Source: Brevundimonas sp. ASV9 (lineage in GTDB: Bacteria > Pseudomonadota > Alphaproteobacteria > Caulobacterales > Caulobacteraceae). From it: DNA of 64,000 bases. The notes under the pieces were generated by a model, which was given only the letters and a program-made list of their open reading frames with translations, was not told the DNA's origin and did not search any database. Shown here one piece after another: positions 57,604 to 64,000 of this stretch (positions are counted from its first letter, which is position 1; each line of letters begins with the position of its first letter). The stretch spans positions 1 to 64,000 of the forward strand of contig NZ_JAELUF010000004.1 of NCBI RefSeq assembly GCF_016429195.1, read 5' to 3'. Made by a program: the position numbers and the translations under genes.

Positions 57604-58320
57604 TCAAAGCGGCGCCGGCGCCTCGACCGCTGCGCCGAAGATCCGATCGAAGCTGCGCCTCAAGGCCTCGTCCGCCTCGTCCATCGTCGCCAGAACGCCG
57701 AGATCGACCAGGCTGGTGACGCCGTGTTCCTGAATGCCGCAAGGGACGATGCCGCCGAAATGATCCAGATCCGGCTCCACGTTCAGGCTGATGCCGTGGA
57801 AGCTGACCCATTTGCGGACCTTGACGCCAATGGCGGCGATCTTGTCCTCACGCGACCAGCCCGCCCCCTTGCGCTCGACCCACACGCCCACGCGACCCGG
57901 CCGGATGTCGGCCTTTACGCCGAACGTATCCAGGGCGCCGATCAGCCACAACTCAAGCCCGCGCACGAAGCACCGGACGTCCTTGCCGCGCCGATTAAGG
58001 TCCAGCATCACATAGGCCACGCGCTGTCCCGGGCCGTGATAGGTGAACTGTCCACCTCGCCCCGTGCGATGCACTGGAAACCGGCCGGCATCCAGAAGGT
58101 CGTCGTCCTTGGCCGAGACGCCGGCTGTGTACAGCGGCGGATGTTCCAGCAACCAGACCATCTCATTCGCCTCGCCGGCCGCAATGGCGGCGACGCGCGC
58201 CTCCATGAAAGCCTCCGCGGCCGCATAGTCGATGTAGCCTTTCGACACGGCCCATTCGACCGGTCGGCCATCGTCGAGACACAGTTTCTGAAGGGACGGG
58301 CTTAACGGCTCAGCAAGCAT
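57604..58320 (-). CDS. lipB: Octanoyl-ACP:protein N-octanoyltransferase
   Basis: 238 residues. [41 protein letters not shown] and the active-site Lys/Cys pair ([27 protein letters not shown]) are intact. It starts lipoylation by moving octanoate from ACP to E2 subunits. Divergent from the FliN-like gene. Confidence 0.96.
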   Translation of the reverse strand: MLAEPLSPSLQKLCLDDGRPVEWAVSKGYIDYAAAEAFMEARVAAIAAGEANEMVWLLEHPPLYTAGVSAKDDDLLDAGRFPVHRTGRGGQFTYHGPGQRVAYVMLDLNRRGKDVRCFVRGLELWLIGALDTFGVKADIRPGRVGVWVERKGAGWSREDKIAAIGVKVRKWVSFHGISLNVEPDLDHFGGIVPCGIQEHGVTSLVDLGVLATMDEADEALRRSFDRIFGAAVEAPAPL

Positions 58321-58385
58321 GACGCTTCAATGTGGTCGCCAGGGCGTTTCTGCAAGAGACGGCCCTCCAGTGATGAGAGCTTTAC

Positions 58386-58637
58386 GTGACCCAGATCAAC
58401 GCCGTCGATGTCGAAATCTCAGTCGTGCTGGGTCGCTCGGTGCTGCCGATGTCGCAACTGCTGCGCATGGGTCGCGGCGCGGTGATTCCCCTGGACGCTG
58501 CAGAGGGCGACGAGGTTTGGATCCTGGCCAACAACTATCCGGTCGCGCGGGGCGAGATCGAGATCCGCGACGACCGAATCGCCATCACCGTCACCCGCCA
58601 GGCGGACGTGTACGACTTCATGGCCGGGTCGGCCTGA
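58386..58637 (+). CDS. fliN: Short FliN/SpoA-domain protein
   Basis: 83 residues from a GTG at 58386, essentially a single C-ring (SpoA) domain: VDVEISVVLGRSVLPMSQLLRMGRGAVIPLD, EVWILANNYPVARGEIEIRDDRIAITVTR. This matches the flagellar switch FliN C-terminal domain. Flagellar genes are not nearby, so it is either a stand-alone fliN or a paralogue. Confidence 0.85.
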   Translation: MTQINAVDVEISVVLGRSVLPMSQLLRMGRGAVIPLDAAEGDEVWILANNYPVARGEIEIRDDRIAITVTRQADVYDFMAGSA

Positions 58638-58723
58638 GGCTTTGATCCGCGACGTCTTTGCGTCGTTCATTTCGCCCTTTCCTTTTCCAACGGCTTCGTC
58701 TATTCGCCGCCGCTCCGATGCGA

Positions 58724-58808
58724 GCGGTCGTGGCGGAATTGGTAGACGCGCAGCGTTGAGGTCGCTGTGGGGCAACCCGTGGAAGTTCGAGTCTTCTCGA
58801 CCGCACCA
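58724..58808 (+). tRNA. tRNA-Leu (GAG)
   Basis: Class II tRNA with a long variable arm, acceptor GCGGTCG/CGACCGC, anticodon loop TTGAGGT (GAG) and encoded CCA at 58806-58808. Confidence 0.95.
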
Positions 58809-58873
58809 TCTGGCTAAACAGGGCGATTCATCGGCTAAGTACGGCTGGACATTCTACCAAGGGAGGCGACCAC

Positions 58874-60292
58874 GTGAGCACCACGGACACCGCCTTTGCT
58901 CCAGACGAGACGCTCGATAACGAAGACCACGCCGCCCTGGACGAGGACTATGTCCTCACCCCTCAATTCGTCGAGAAAGTCGTGGACGCCGCCGACGACG
59001 GCGACGGGATGCGGCTGCGCTCGCTGCTGGAAGACCTGCACCCGGCCGACGTCGCTGACCTGATGGGCTTTCTGACGGCGGAACACCGCGCCGTCGTCGT
59101 GCTGTGGTTGCCGCCCGAGCTTCTGGCCGAGACCCTGCCCGAGCTCGACGACAATATCCGCGAAGAGGTGCTGGAGCGGGTCCCGCACGGCACCCTGGCC
59201 GAGGCGCTGCAGGAACTGGATTCCGACGACGCCGCCGCCGTCGTCGAAGACCTGGAAGACGACCAGCGCGAACGCGTTCTGGCCGCCATGCCCGAAGTCG
59301 ATCGCGCCGCCATCGAAAGCAGCCTGGGCTATGCGGAAGAGTCCGCCGGCCGCCTGATGCAGCGCGAGGTGATGGCCGCGCCCCAGTTCTGGAGCGTGGG
59401 CGACACCATCGACCACATCCGCAAACAGGGCGACGACCTGCCCGAGCTTTTCTTCGACATCTATGTCGTCGATCCGCTGAACCGTCCGGTCGGCGGCGTG
59501 CCGATCAGCGGTCTTCTACGCGCCGCCCGAACCGTCGCCCTGACCGATCTGATGGAGCCGATCAACGAGATCGCCGTCGATCAGGATCAGGAAGAAGTCG
59601 CCTACATCTTCGAGAAATACCACCTGATCTCGGCGCCCGTCGTGGACGCGGCCGGGCGGCTGGTCGGTCAGATCACCGTCGATGACATCGTCAACATCAT
59701 TCAGGAAGAAAACCGCGAGGACATTCTGCGTCTGGCCGGTGTCGCCGATGAGGACCGCGGTTCGTCCGTGCCCGAGATCGTGCGCGGTCGCGTGCCCTGG
59801 CTGGCGATAAATCTGGCGACGGCGGCGCTGGGCGCCAGTGTCATCGGCCTGTTCGAGGCCACCATCCAGCAGATCGTCGCCCTCGCCGTCCTGATGCCGA
59901 TCGTCTCGGCCATCGGCGGCAACGCGGGCACCCAGGCCCTGACCGTGACCGTGCGCGCCCTGGCGACACGCGAGCTGAACAGTTCGAACGCCCCGCGCAC
60001 CTTCTGGCGTGAAATGATGGTCGGCCTGGCCAACGGCCTGATCCTGGCCCCCCTGATCGGCATCGCGGCCGGCTTCTGGTTCCGGGACGAAGACTGGAAG
60101 ATCGGCCTTGTGATCGGCGCGGCCATGATCCTGAACCTGCTGGTCGCCGCTTCTATCGGGGTCCTGACGCCCCTGACGCTGTCCAAGTTGAAGTTCGACC
60201 CGGCCGTGTCATCGGCCGTGTTCGTCACGGCGACCACCGACTTCTTCGGCTTCTTGATCTTCCTTGGTCTGGCCACACTGGTGCTGCTCTAG
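58874..60292 (+). CDS. mgtE: Magnesium transporter MgtE
   Basis: 472 residues, GTG start after GGGAGGCG. N-domain (about 50-160), two CBS domains (about 175-290) and a five-helix transmembrane domain (about 310-470) with PIVSAIGGNAGTQALTVTVRAL, the Mg2+-path signature. The channel is gated by cytoplasmic Mg2+ bound to the N and CBS domains. It lies between tRNA-Leu and spmX. Confidence 0.96.
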   Translation: MSTTDTAFAPDETLDNEDHAALDEDYVLTPQFVEKVVDAADDGDGMRLRSLLEDLHPADVADLMGFLTAEHRAVVVLWLPPELLAETLPELDDNIREEVLERVPHGTLAEALQELDSDDAAAVVEDLEDDQRERVLAAMPEVDRAAIESSLGYAEESAGRLMQREVMAAPQFWSVGDTIDHIRKQGDDLPELFFDIYVVDPLNRPVGGVPISGLLRAARTVALTDLMEPINEIAVDQDQEEVAYIFEKYHLISAPVVDAAGRLVGQITVDDIVNIIQEENREDILRLAGVADEDRGSSVPEIVRGRVPWLAINLATAALGASVIGLFEATIQQIVALAVLMPIVSAIGGNAGTQALTVTVRALATRELNSSNAPRTFWREMMVGLANGLILAPLIGIAAGFWFRDEDWKIGLVIGAAMILNLLVAASIGVLTPLTLSKLKFDPAVSSAVFVTATTDFFGFLIFLGLATLVLL

Positions 60293-60309
60293 ACACGACG
60301 CGGATGATC

Positions 60310-60325
60310 CGGCGCGGCCCTTGCT
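60310..60325 (+). promoter_or_regulatory. Sigma-54 promoter of spmX
   Basis: CGGCGCGGCCCTTGCT differs from the consensus TGGCACG-N4-TTGCT at two positions and keeps GG-N10-GC. It ends 45 nt before the spmX start. In Caulobacter spmX is activated by the sigma-54-dependent regulator TacA, so the match agrees with known biology. Confidence 0.7.
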
Positions 60326-60370
60326 GGGAGCGGTGCGAGCGCCGCGCGCCTGTTTCCAATTGGGTCAACT

Positions 60371-61516
60371 GTGTCTGACGTCCTCCCCAAACCCAGCAAG
60401 GTGTCCCGCGAGGGCGTCCTGCTGATCAAGAGTTTCGAAGGCTTCCGGCCTCGGGCCATGCAGCGCAGCGACGGTCGCTGGGTCATCGGCTATGGCCACA
60501 CCCAGTCGGCTCGCGAGGGCGCGAGGGTGTCCGAGGCCGAGGCCGAACTGCTGATGCAGTACGACCTGATCCCGGTCGTGAAGGCCGTGACCGATCATGT
60601 CCGCGTTCCCCTCAACCAGCATCAGTTCGACGCCCTGGCCAGTTTCGCCTTTTCCATCGGCGCAGACAGATTCGCCGCATCCGACGTGGTCGAGCAGTTG
60701 AATGCGGGATCTGCTCGTCAGGCGTCCGCCTCCATGAGCGCCTGGGCCGATGAAGCCGCAGCCGAAACCCCAACCCGCCGTCGTTCGGCTGAACACGCGC
60801 TGTTCAACGCCGCACCCGGCGCGCCGGTCACCTTGGCGGATCTTTTGGCCGCGCCCCTGCCGTCTCCTTTCGAGACGGATGAACCGACTTTGCCCGCCGT
60901 AGACGGCGCCCTGGATGAGGCCGTCGCCCCCTTCCCGGCTCAGAACGACGTACCGCTGGTTCAAGCGACCACCGCGCCTCAGCCCCACGCCGTCTATGCC
61001 GCGACGGCTGTCGGCCCGGTCCCGGACGTCGTGCCGCTGACCGGGCAATCGGAGACCGTGTCCGTCGCTGCGCCGATGATCGCCGCCAACGACGTCCACG
61101 CCTCGGTCGAGACCCAACAGCCGGAGACACCGTCGGGCTTCGCGGGTGCGCAGAAAGCCAGCGTGGTGCTGACCGCTCCGGGACTGGCCGAAGCCACGTC
61201 CGGCGACAGCGCCGCCGCACCGGCCATCGAGGGTGATGCGGCAGCCAGCGAAGACGTGCTGAGCATGCGTGACGTCGTGGCCCGCGCTCGGGCCAAGCGG
61301 CGTTCGGGCCTGGGGGAAACCTTGACCTTCGTCATCATGGGCGGCCTGGGCGCCCTGTGCCTCGGCGTCGCCATGGCCGCCTTTCGCCGCGCGTCGATAT
61401 CGAACAGCAGCGACACCGCCACGGTCGCCTGGGTCCTGATCCTGGTCGCTGCCGCCTGCCTGGGGGTGTCGGGCTACAACTGCTATCGGCGCTGGGGACG
61501 GGCTGACCGCGTCTGA
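60371..61516 (+). CDS. spmX: Polar muramidase-like protein SpmX
   Basis: 381 residues from a GTG at 60371. N-terminal GH24/phage-lysozyme domain (about 10-160) with the catalytic Glu in IKSFEGFRP (Glu23) and IGYGHT, a proline/acidic-rich linker (about 165-310) and two C-terminal membrane helices (about 318-339 and 350-372). This exact architecture defines SpmX, which localises to the stalked pole and recruits and activates the kinase DivJ. By my alignment the GH24 Asp and Thr positions are Gln31 and Val38, so hydrolysis is doubtful. Confidence 0.88.
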   Translation: MSDVLPKPSKVSREGVLLIKSFEGFRPRAMQRSDGRWVIGYGHTQSAREGARVSEAEAELLMQYDLIPVVKAVTDHVRVPLNQHQFDALASFAFSIGADRFAASDVVEQLNAGSARQASASMSAWADEAAAETPTRRRSAEHALFNAAPGAPVTLADLLAAPLPSPFETDEPTLPAVDGALDEAVAPFPAQNDVPLVQATTAPQPHAVYAATAVGPVPDVVPLTGQSETVSVAAPMIAANDVHASVETQQPETPSGFAGAQKASVVLTAPGLAEATSGDSAAAPAIEGDAAASEDVLSMRDVVARARAKRRSGLGETLTFVIMGGLGALCLGVAMAAFRRASISNSSDTATVAWVLILVAAACLGVSGYNCYRRWGRADRV

Positions 61517-61559
61517 CAGCGCTTGGCGAAAGGCCGTGCGCGATGCTACGCCCTAGCGC

Positions 61560-62729
61560 ATGAGCATTCCCTTCGCGCCCCAATCCATGGAATTCGGCCT
61601 TGGCGATAACGCCGACGCCATCCGCGACACCACCGCCCGCTGGGCCGCCGATCGCCTGGCCCCGCTGGCCGCCGAGATCGACGAAAAGAACGAATTCAAA
61701 CGCGAACTCTGGCCCGAGATGGGCGAACTGGGCTTGCACGGAATCACCGTCGAGGAAGAGTTCGGCGGCCTTGGCCTGGGCTATCTCGAACATGTCGTGG
61801 CGATGGAGGAAGTGTCGCGCGCCTCGGCCTCGATCGGCCTGAGCTACGGCGCCCACTCCAACCTGTGCGTCAATCAGATCCGGCGCTGGGGCACGCCCGA
61901 GCAGAAGCAGAAATATCTGCCCAAGCTGATCAGCGGCGAGCATGTCGGCTCGCTGGCCATGTCCGAGGCCGGATCAGGTTCCGACGTCATGTCGATGCGC
62001 ACCCGCGCTGAAAAGAAGGGCGATCGCTACATCCTGAACGGCACCAAGTTCTGGATTACCAACGCGCCCCACGCCGACACCCTCGTCGTCTATGCCAAGA
62101 CCGATCCGGATGCAGGGTCAAAGGGTTGCACAGCCTTCCTGATCGAAAAGGGCATGAAGGGTTTCAGCGTCAGCAAGAAGCTGGACAAGATGGGCATGCG
62201 CGGCTCGGACACCGCCGAACTGGTTTTCGAAGATTGCGAAGTGCCGGAAGACAACATCATGGGTCCGCTGGGCGGCGGCGCCGGCGTGCTGATGAGCGGC
62301 CTGGACTATGAGCGCGCCGTTCTGGCCGCCGGTCCGCTCGGCATCATGCAGGCCGCGCTGGACGTGGTCCTGCCCTACGTCCGCGATCGCAAACAGTTCG
62401 GAAAGCCGATCGGCTCGTTCCAGCTGATGCAGGGCAAGATCGCCGACATGTATGTCGCCCTGAACAGCGCCCGCGCCTATGTCTATTCGGTCGCCCGTGC
62501 CTGCGACGCCGGCCTGACAACGCGCTACGACGCGGCGGGTGCGATCCTGCTGGCGTCCGAAAATGCGGTGAAGGTCACGATGGAGGCCGTTCAGGCCTTG
62601 GGCGGCGCCGGCTACACCAAGGAATGGCCGGTTGAACGACTGGTCCGCGACGCCAAACTCTATGACATCGGCGCCGGCACCAACGAGATCCGCCGCTTCC
62701 TGATCGGACGGGAACTGCTGGGCGGCTGA
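61560..62729 (+). CDS. Isovaleryl-CoA dehydrogenase
   Basis: 389-residue FAD acyl-CoA dehydrogenase: [43 protein letters not shown] and the Gly-rich C-terminus [19 protein letters not shown]. The catalytic base appears in [12 protein letters not shown], the alternative location used by isovaleryl-CoA dehydrogenase (Glu on helix G), and [11 protein letters not shown] supports that subgroup. Leucine degradation, electrons to ETF. No other liu genes are in the window. Confidence 0.9.
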   Translation: MSIPFAPQSMEFGLGDNADAIRDTTARWAADRLAPLAAEIDEKNEFKRELWPEMGELGLHGITVEEEFGGLGLGYLEHVVAMEEVSRASASIGLSYGAHSNLCVNQIRRWGTPEQKQKYLPKLISGEHVGSLAMSEAGSGSDVMSMRTRAEKKGDRYILNGTKFWITNAPHADTLVVYAKTDPDAGSKGCTAFLIEKGMKGFSVSKKLDKMGMRGSDTAELVFEDCEVPEDNIMGPLGGGAGVLMSGLDYERAVLAAGPLGIMQAALDVVLPYVRDRKQFGKPIGSFQLMQGKIADMYVALNSARAYVYSVARACDAGLTTRYDAAGAILLASENAVKVTMEAVQALGGAGYTKEWPVERLVRDAKLYDIGAGTNEIRRFLIGRELLGG

Positions 62730-62758
62730 CGGCTTGTCTCCGCACAAGGAGACAGACC

Positions 62759-62944
62759 ATGCCCGCAAAATCCGCCGCTCAGCAAAAGGCCGCCGGCGCC
62801 GCCCTGTCGGCCAAGCGTGGAGACACGCCGAAGTCGACGCTGAAGGGCGCGTCCAAATCCATGGTCGAGTCCATGACGGAAAAGCAGCTGGAAGACCTTG
62901 CCGAAACCAAGCGCAAGGGCAAACCCGAGCACGTGCAGGACTGA
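62759..62944 (+). CDS. DUF3008 small protein
   Basis: 61 residues, lysine/alanine rich (KSAAQQKAAGAALSAKRGD, MVESMTEKQLEDLAETKRKGKPEH). Excellent Shine-Dalgarno AAGGAGA. DUF3008 members are small stress-related proteins of unknown mechanism. Confidence 0.9.
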   Translation: MPAKSAAQQKAAGAALSAKRGDTPKSTLKGASKSMVESMTEKQLEDLAETKRKGKPEHVQD

Positions 62945-63010
62945 GACACAGTCGATTTATCTGATCGCCTGTCCGTTCTGTAAGTGGCGATCCGCGCGCC
63001 GACCGCCTAG

Positions 63011-63808
63011 ATGGGCGCAATCTCCAGCCGAGCGCCCCGCCTGATGCCCGCCCAACCGCCTCCGAACGACGACCTGCGGCGGTTTTCCGATGTCCTTGAA
63101 GATCTCGGCCACGCCCCAGAACCCAAGCTGACCATGGCCGAACTGGTCGCGTCGTTCGGCGAGCGCGGCTTCGGGGCCATGATCCTGATCCTGTCGCTGC
63201 TGGCGCTCCTGCCCTGGCCGCCCGGCGGCAAGGCGGTCTTCGCCGTACCGATCATCCTGATGTCCCTGGAACTGGCCTTCCAGAGACAGAGCGTGTGGCT
63301 GCCGCGCTGGATGTTGAAGGCCTCGGTGTCCCGCGCCGCCTACACGTCCTTGATCGCCACGCCGTTCGCAGCCCCTTCCTGGCTGCGTCGCTGGGTGCTG
63401 TCGGCAAAGGTGCGGATCGCCGGGCGCCGCTACATCTTTTCCGACGGCGTGAGGCGCGCCGTTCGCAGACGCCCGAATGGCCTGAGCGTCCTGAAGATGG
63501 TCCGCGCCATCGAACGCTTGACCCGCCCTCGCCTGCCGCTGCTGACCGGCGATGTCGCCGACACCTTCACAGGCTTGGTCTGCGTGGTGCTGGCCCTGAT
63601 CATGGCCTTGCCCATCCCGTTTGGAGACGCCCTGCCCGGCATCGCCCTGGTTCTGTTCGCCCTGGGCATGATGCAGCGCGACGGGGTCGCCATCCTGCTC
63701 GGCGTCGTCGCCACCGCAGCCAGCGCTCTTTATCTGTTCCTGATCTGGGCGACGGTAGTTGAGGTGGCCCAGCACGTGACCGGCTGGTTCGCCAAACTGC
63801 TGCACTGA
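63011..63808 (+). CDS. exoD: ExoD-like exopolysaccharide synthesis membrane protein
   Basis: 265 residues (an ATG at 63044 would shorten it by 11). ExoD pattern: DDLRRFSDVLEDLG, MAELVASFGERGFGAMILILSLLALLPWPPGGKAVFAVPIILMSLELAF and a C-terminal hydrophobic cluster of helices (about 180-255). ExoD affects exopolysaccharide and alkali tolerance in rhizobia. Role here inferred from family only. Confidence 0.9.
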   Translation: MGAISSRAPRLMPAQPPPNDDLRRFSDVLEDLGHAPEPKLTMAELVASFGERGFGAMILILSLLALLPWPPGGKAVFAVPIILMSLELAFQRQSVWLPRWMLKASVSRAAYTSLIATPFAAPSWLRRWVLSAKVRIAGRRYIFSDGVRRAVRRRPNGLSVLKMVRAIERLTRPRLPLLTGDVADTFTGLVCVVLALIMALPIPFGDALPGIALVLFALGMMQRDGVAILLGVVATAASALYLFLIWATVVEVAQHVTGWFAKLLH

Positions 63809-63815
63809 CGGCGAC

Positions 63816-63846
63816 AAAAAGGGCCGCCGGGTTTCCCCGACGACCC
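63816..63846 (-). terminator. Intrinsic terminator, reverse strand
   Basis: Reverse strand: 11-bp stem GGGTCGTCGGG/CCCGGCGGCCC with two G-U pairs and a GAAA tetraloop, followed by five U. The wobble pairs are mismatches on the plus strand, so this terminator belongs to the reverse-strand transcript that enters the window from the right. Confidence 0.85.
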
Positions 63847-63894
63847 TTCATTGCCTGACCGCGAACGGTCCGGCCGCAACTCAGTCTGAAAGGC

Positions 63895-63960
63895 TCAGAC
63901 CAGGCCCTCTCCGAGGACCAGGGTCGCGGTCGCCGCTCGCGATTGATGACAATGAGACAC
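63895..63960 (-). CDS. 21-residue peptide with perfect Shine-Dalgarno
   Basis: A GTG at 63960 follows GAAAGGAGGTGATCC with 2 nt between this long match and the start codon, ending at TGA 63895. The match to the 16S 3' end is 15 nt. Peptide opens MSHCHQSR and ends TLVLGEGLV. Too short for normal gene calls, but the Shine-Dalgarno is exceptional and a terminator follows 49 nt on. No gene lies downstream on this strand, so it is not a conventional leader. Function unknown. Confidence 0.55.
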   Translation of the reverse strand: MSHCHQSRAATATLVLGEGLV

Positions 63961-63964
63961 TGGA

Positions 63965-63997
63965 TCACCTCCTTTCGACTGTTGAACAGGGAGGTGA
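63965..63997 (-). promoter_or_regulatory. Hairpin that would sequester the Shine-Dalgarno
   Basis: Reverse strand: UCACCUCC (63990-63997) is the exact complement of GGAGGUGA (63965-63972), the Shine-Dalgarno of the 21-codon frame; a small CTG/CAG stem lies between. Opening of the 8-bp stem would be needed for initiation, as in RNA thermometers or ligand-controlled leaders. Confidence 0.55.
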
Positions 63998-64000
63998 AAC

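Noticed and set aside
63961-63975. Sequence matching the 3' end of 16S rRNA on plus
   Set aside because: Only the anti-SD tail matches and no other rRNA sequence is present; the reverse reading as a Shine-Dalgarno explains it.

Overview
The window is a gene-dense, GC-rich chromosomal segment from an alphaproteobacterium of the order Caulobacterales, most probably a Brevundimonas-like organism. Three proteins of the Caulobacter polarity and division programme are encoded: a TipN-like membrane coiled-coil protein, the division-site regulator MipZ, and the muramidase-derived polar protein SpmX. Gene orders such as lptF-lptG-lptD-surA-pdxA-rsmA and infA-maf-RNase G-like-yacG also fit this group. 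I see no prophage, insertion sequence or CRISPR array; the window looks like core chromosome.

Layout. 1-11 kb: a phospholipase D cut by the window edge, tipN, a pseudo-enzyme related to pyroglutamyl peptidase, DUF423, proline iminopeptidase, doxX, a divergent pirin/LysR pair, two tandem I78-type lipoproteins, holC and pepA. 11-20.4 kb: one tightly packed forward operon for LPS export and outer-membrane folding that runs into pdxA, rsmA and an aminotransferase. 20.4-28.7 kb: reverse-strand hybrid histidine kinase, gmk, yicC, mltG and the fatty-acid genes fabF-acpP-fabG-fabD. 28.7-31.8 kb: J-domain protein, mipZ, a SPOR lipoprotein and panC. 31.8-35.1 kb: an aromatic amino-acid cluster (DAHP synthase, prephenate dehydratase without an ACT domain, chorismate mutase). 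35-49 kb: ROK kinase, transporter, gph, glmU, rpiA, sugar transferase, M28 peptidase, ligA, aldo/keto reductase and exbB-exbD-tonB. 49.7-58.3 kb: yacG to murA translation/envelope cluster, msrB, S41-like peptidase, lipB. 58.3-64 kb: FliN-like protein, mgtE, spmX, isovaleryl-CoA dehydrogenase, exoD. Five tRNA genes are present: Val(CAC), His(GTG), Phe(GAA), Thr(GGT) and Leu(GAG).

The most interesting material is regulatory. (1) Between pheA and the chorismate mutase gene lies an unannotated 33-codon reading frame whose codons 21-31 include seven Tyr/Phe codons, followed by mutually exclusive hairpins: a candidate aromatic attenuator. It sits beside a prephenate dehydratase lacking the allosteric ACT domain, so control may have moved from protein to RNA. 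(2) The DAHP synthase gene has an apparently leaderless promoter whose spacer and -10 are covered by a perfect 22-bp palindrome. (3) At 22.2 kb three hairpins ending in a strong terminator lie on the strand opposite the flanking genes, and G-U wobbles favour that strand: a candidate small RNA. (4) At the right edge, a 21-codon frame with a 15-nt perfect Shine-Dalgarno is preceded by an anti-SD arm that would sequester it and followed by an intrinsic terminator. (5) spmX has a near-consensus sigma-54 promoter.
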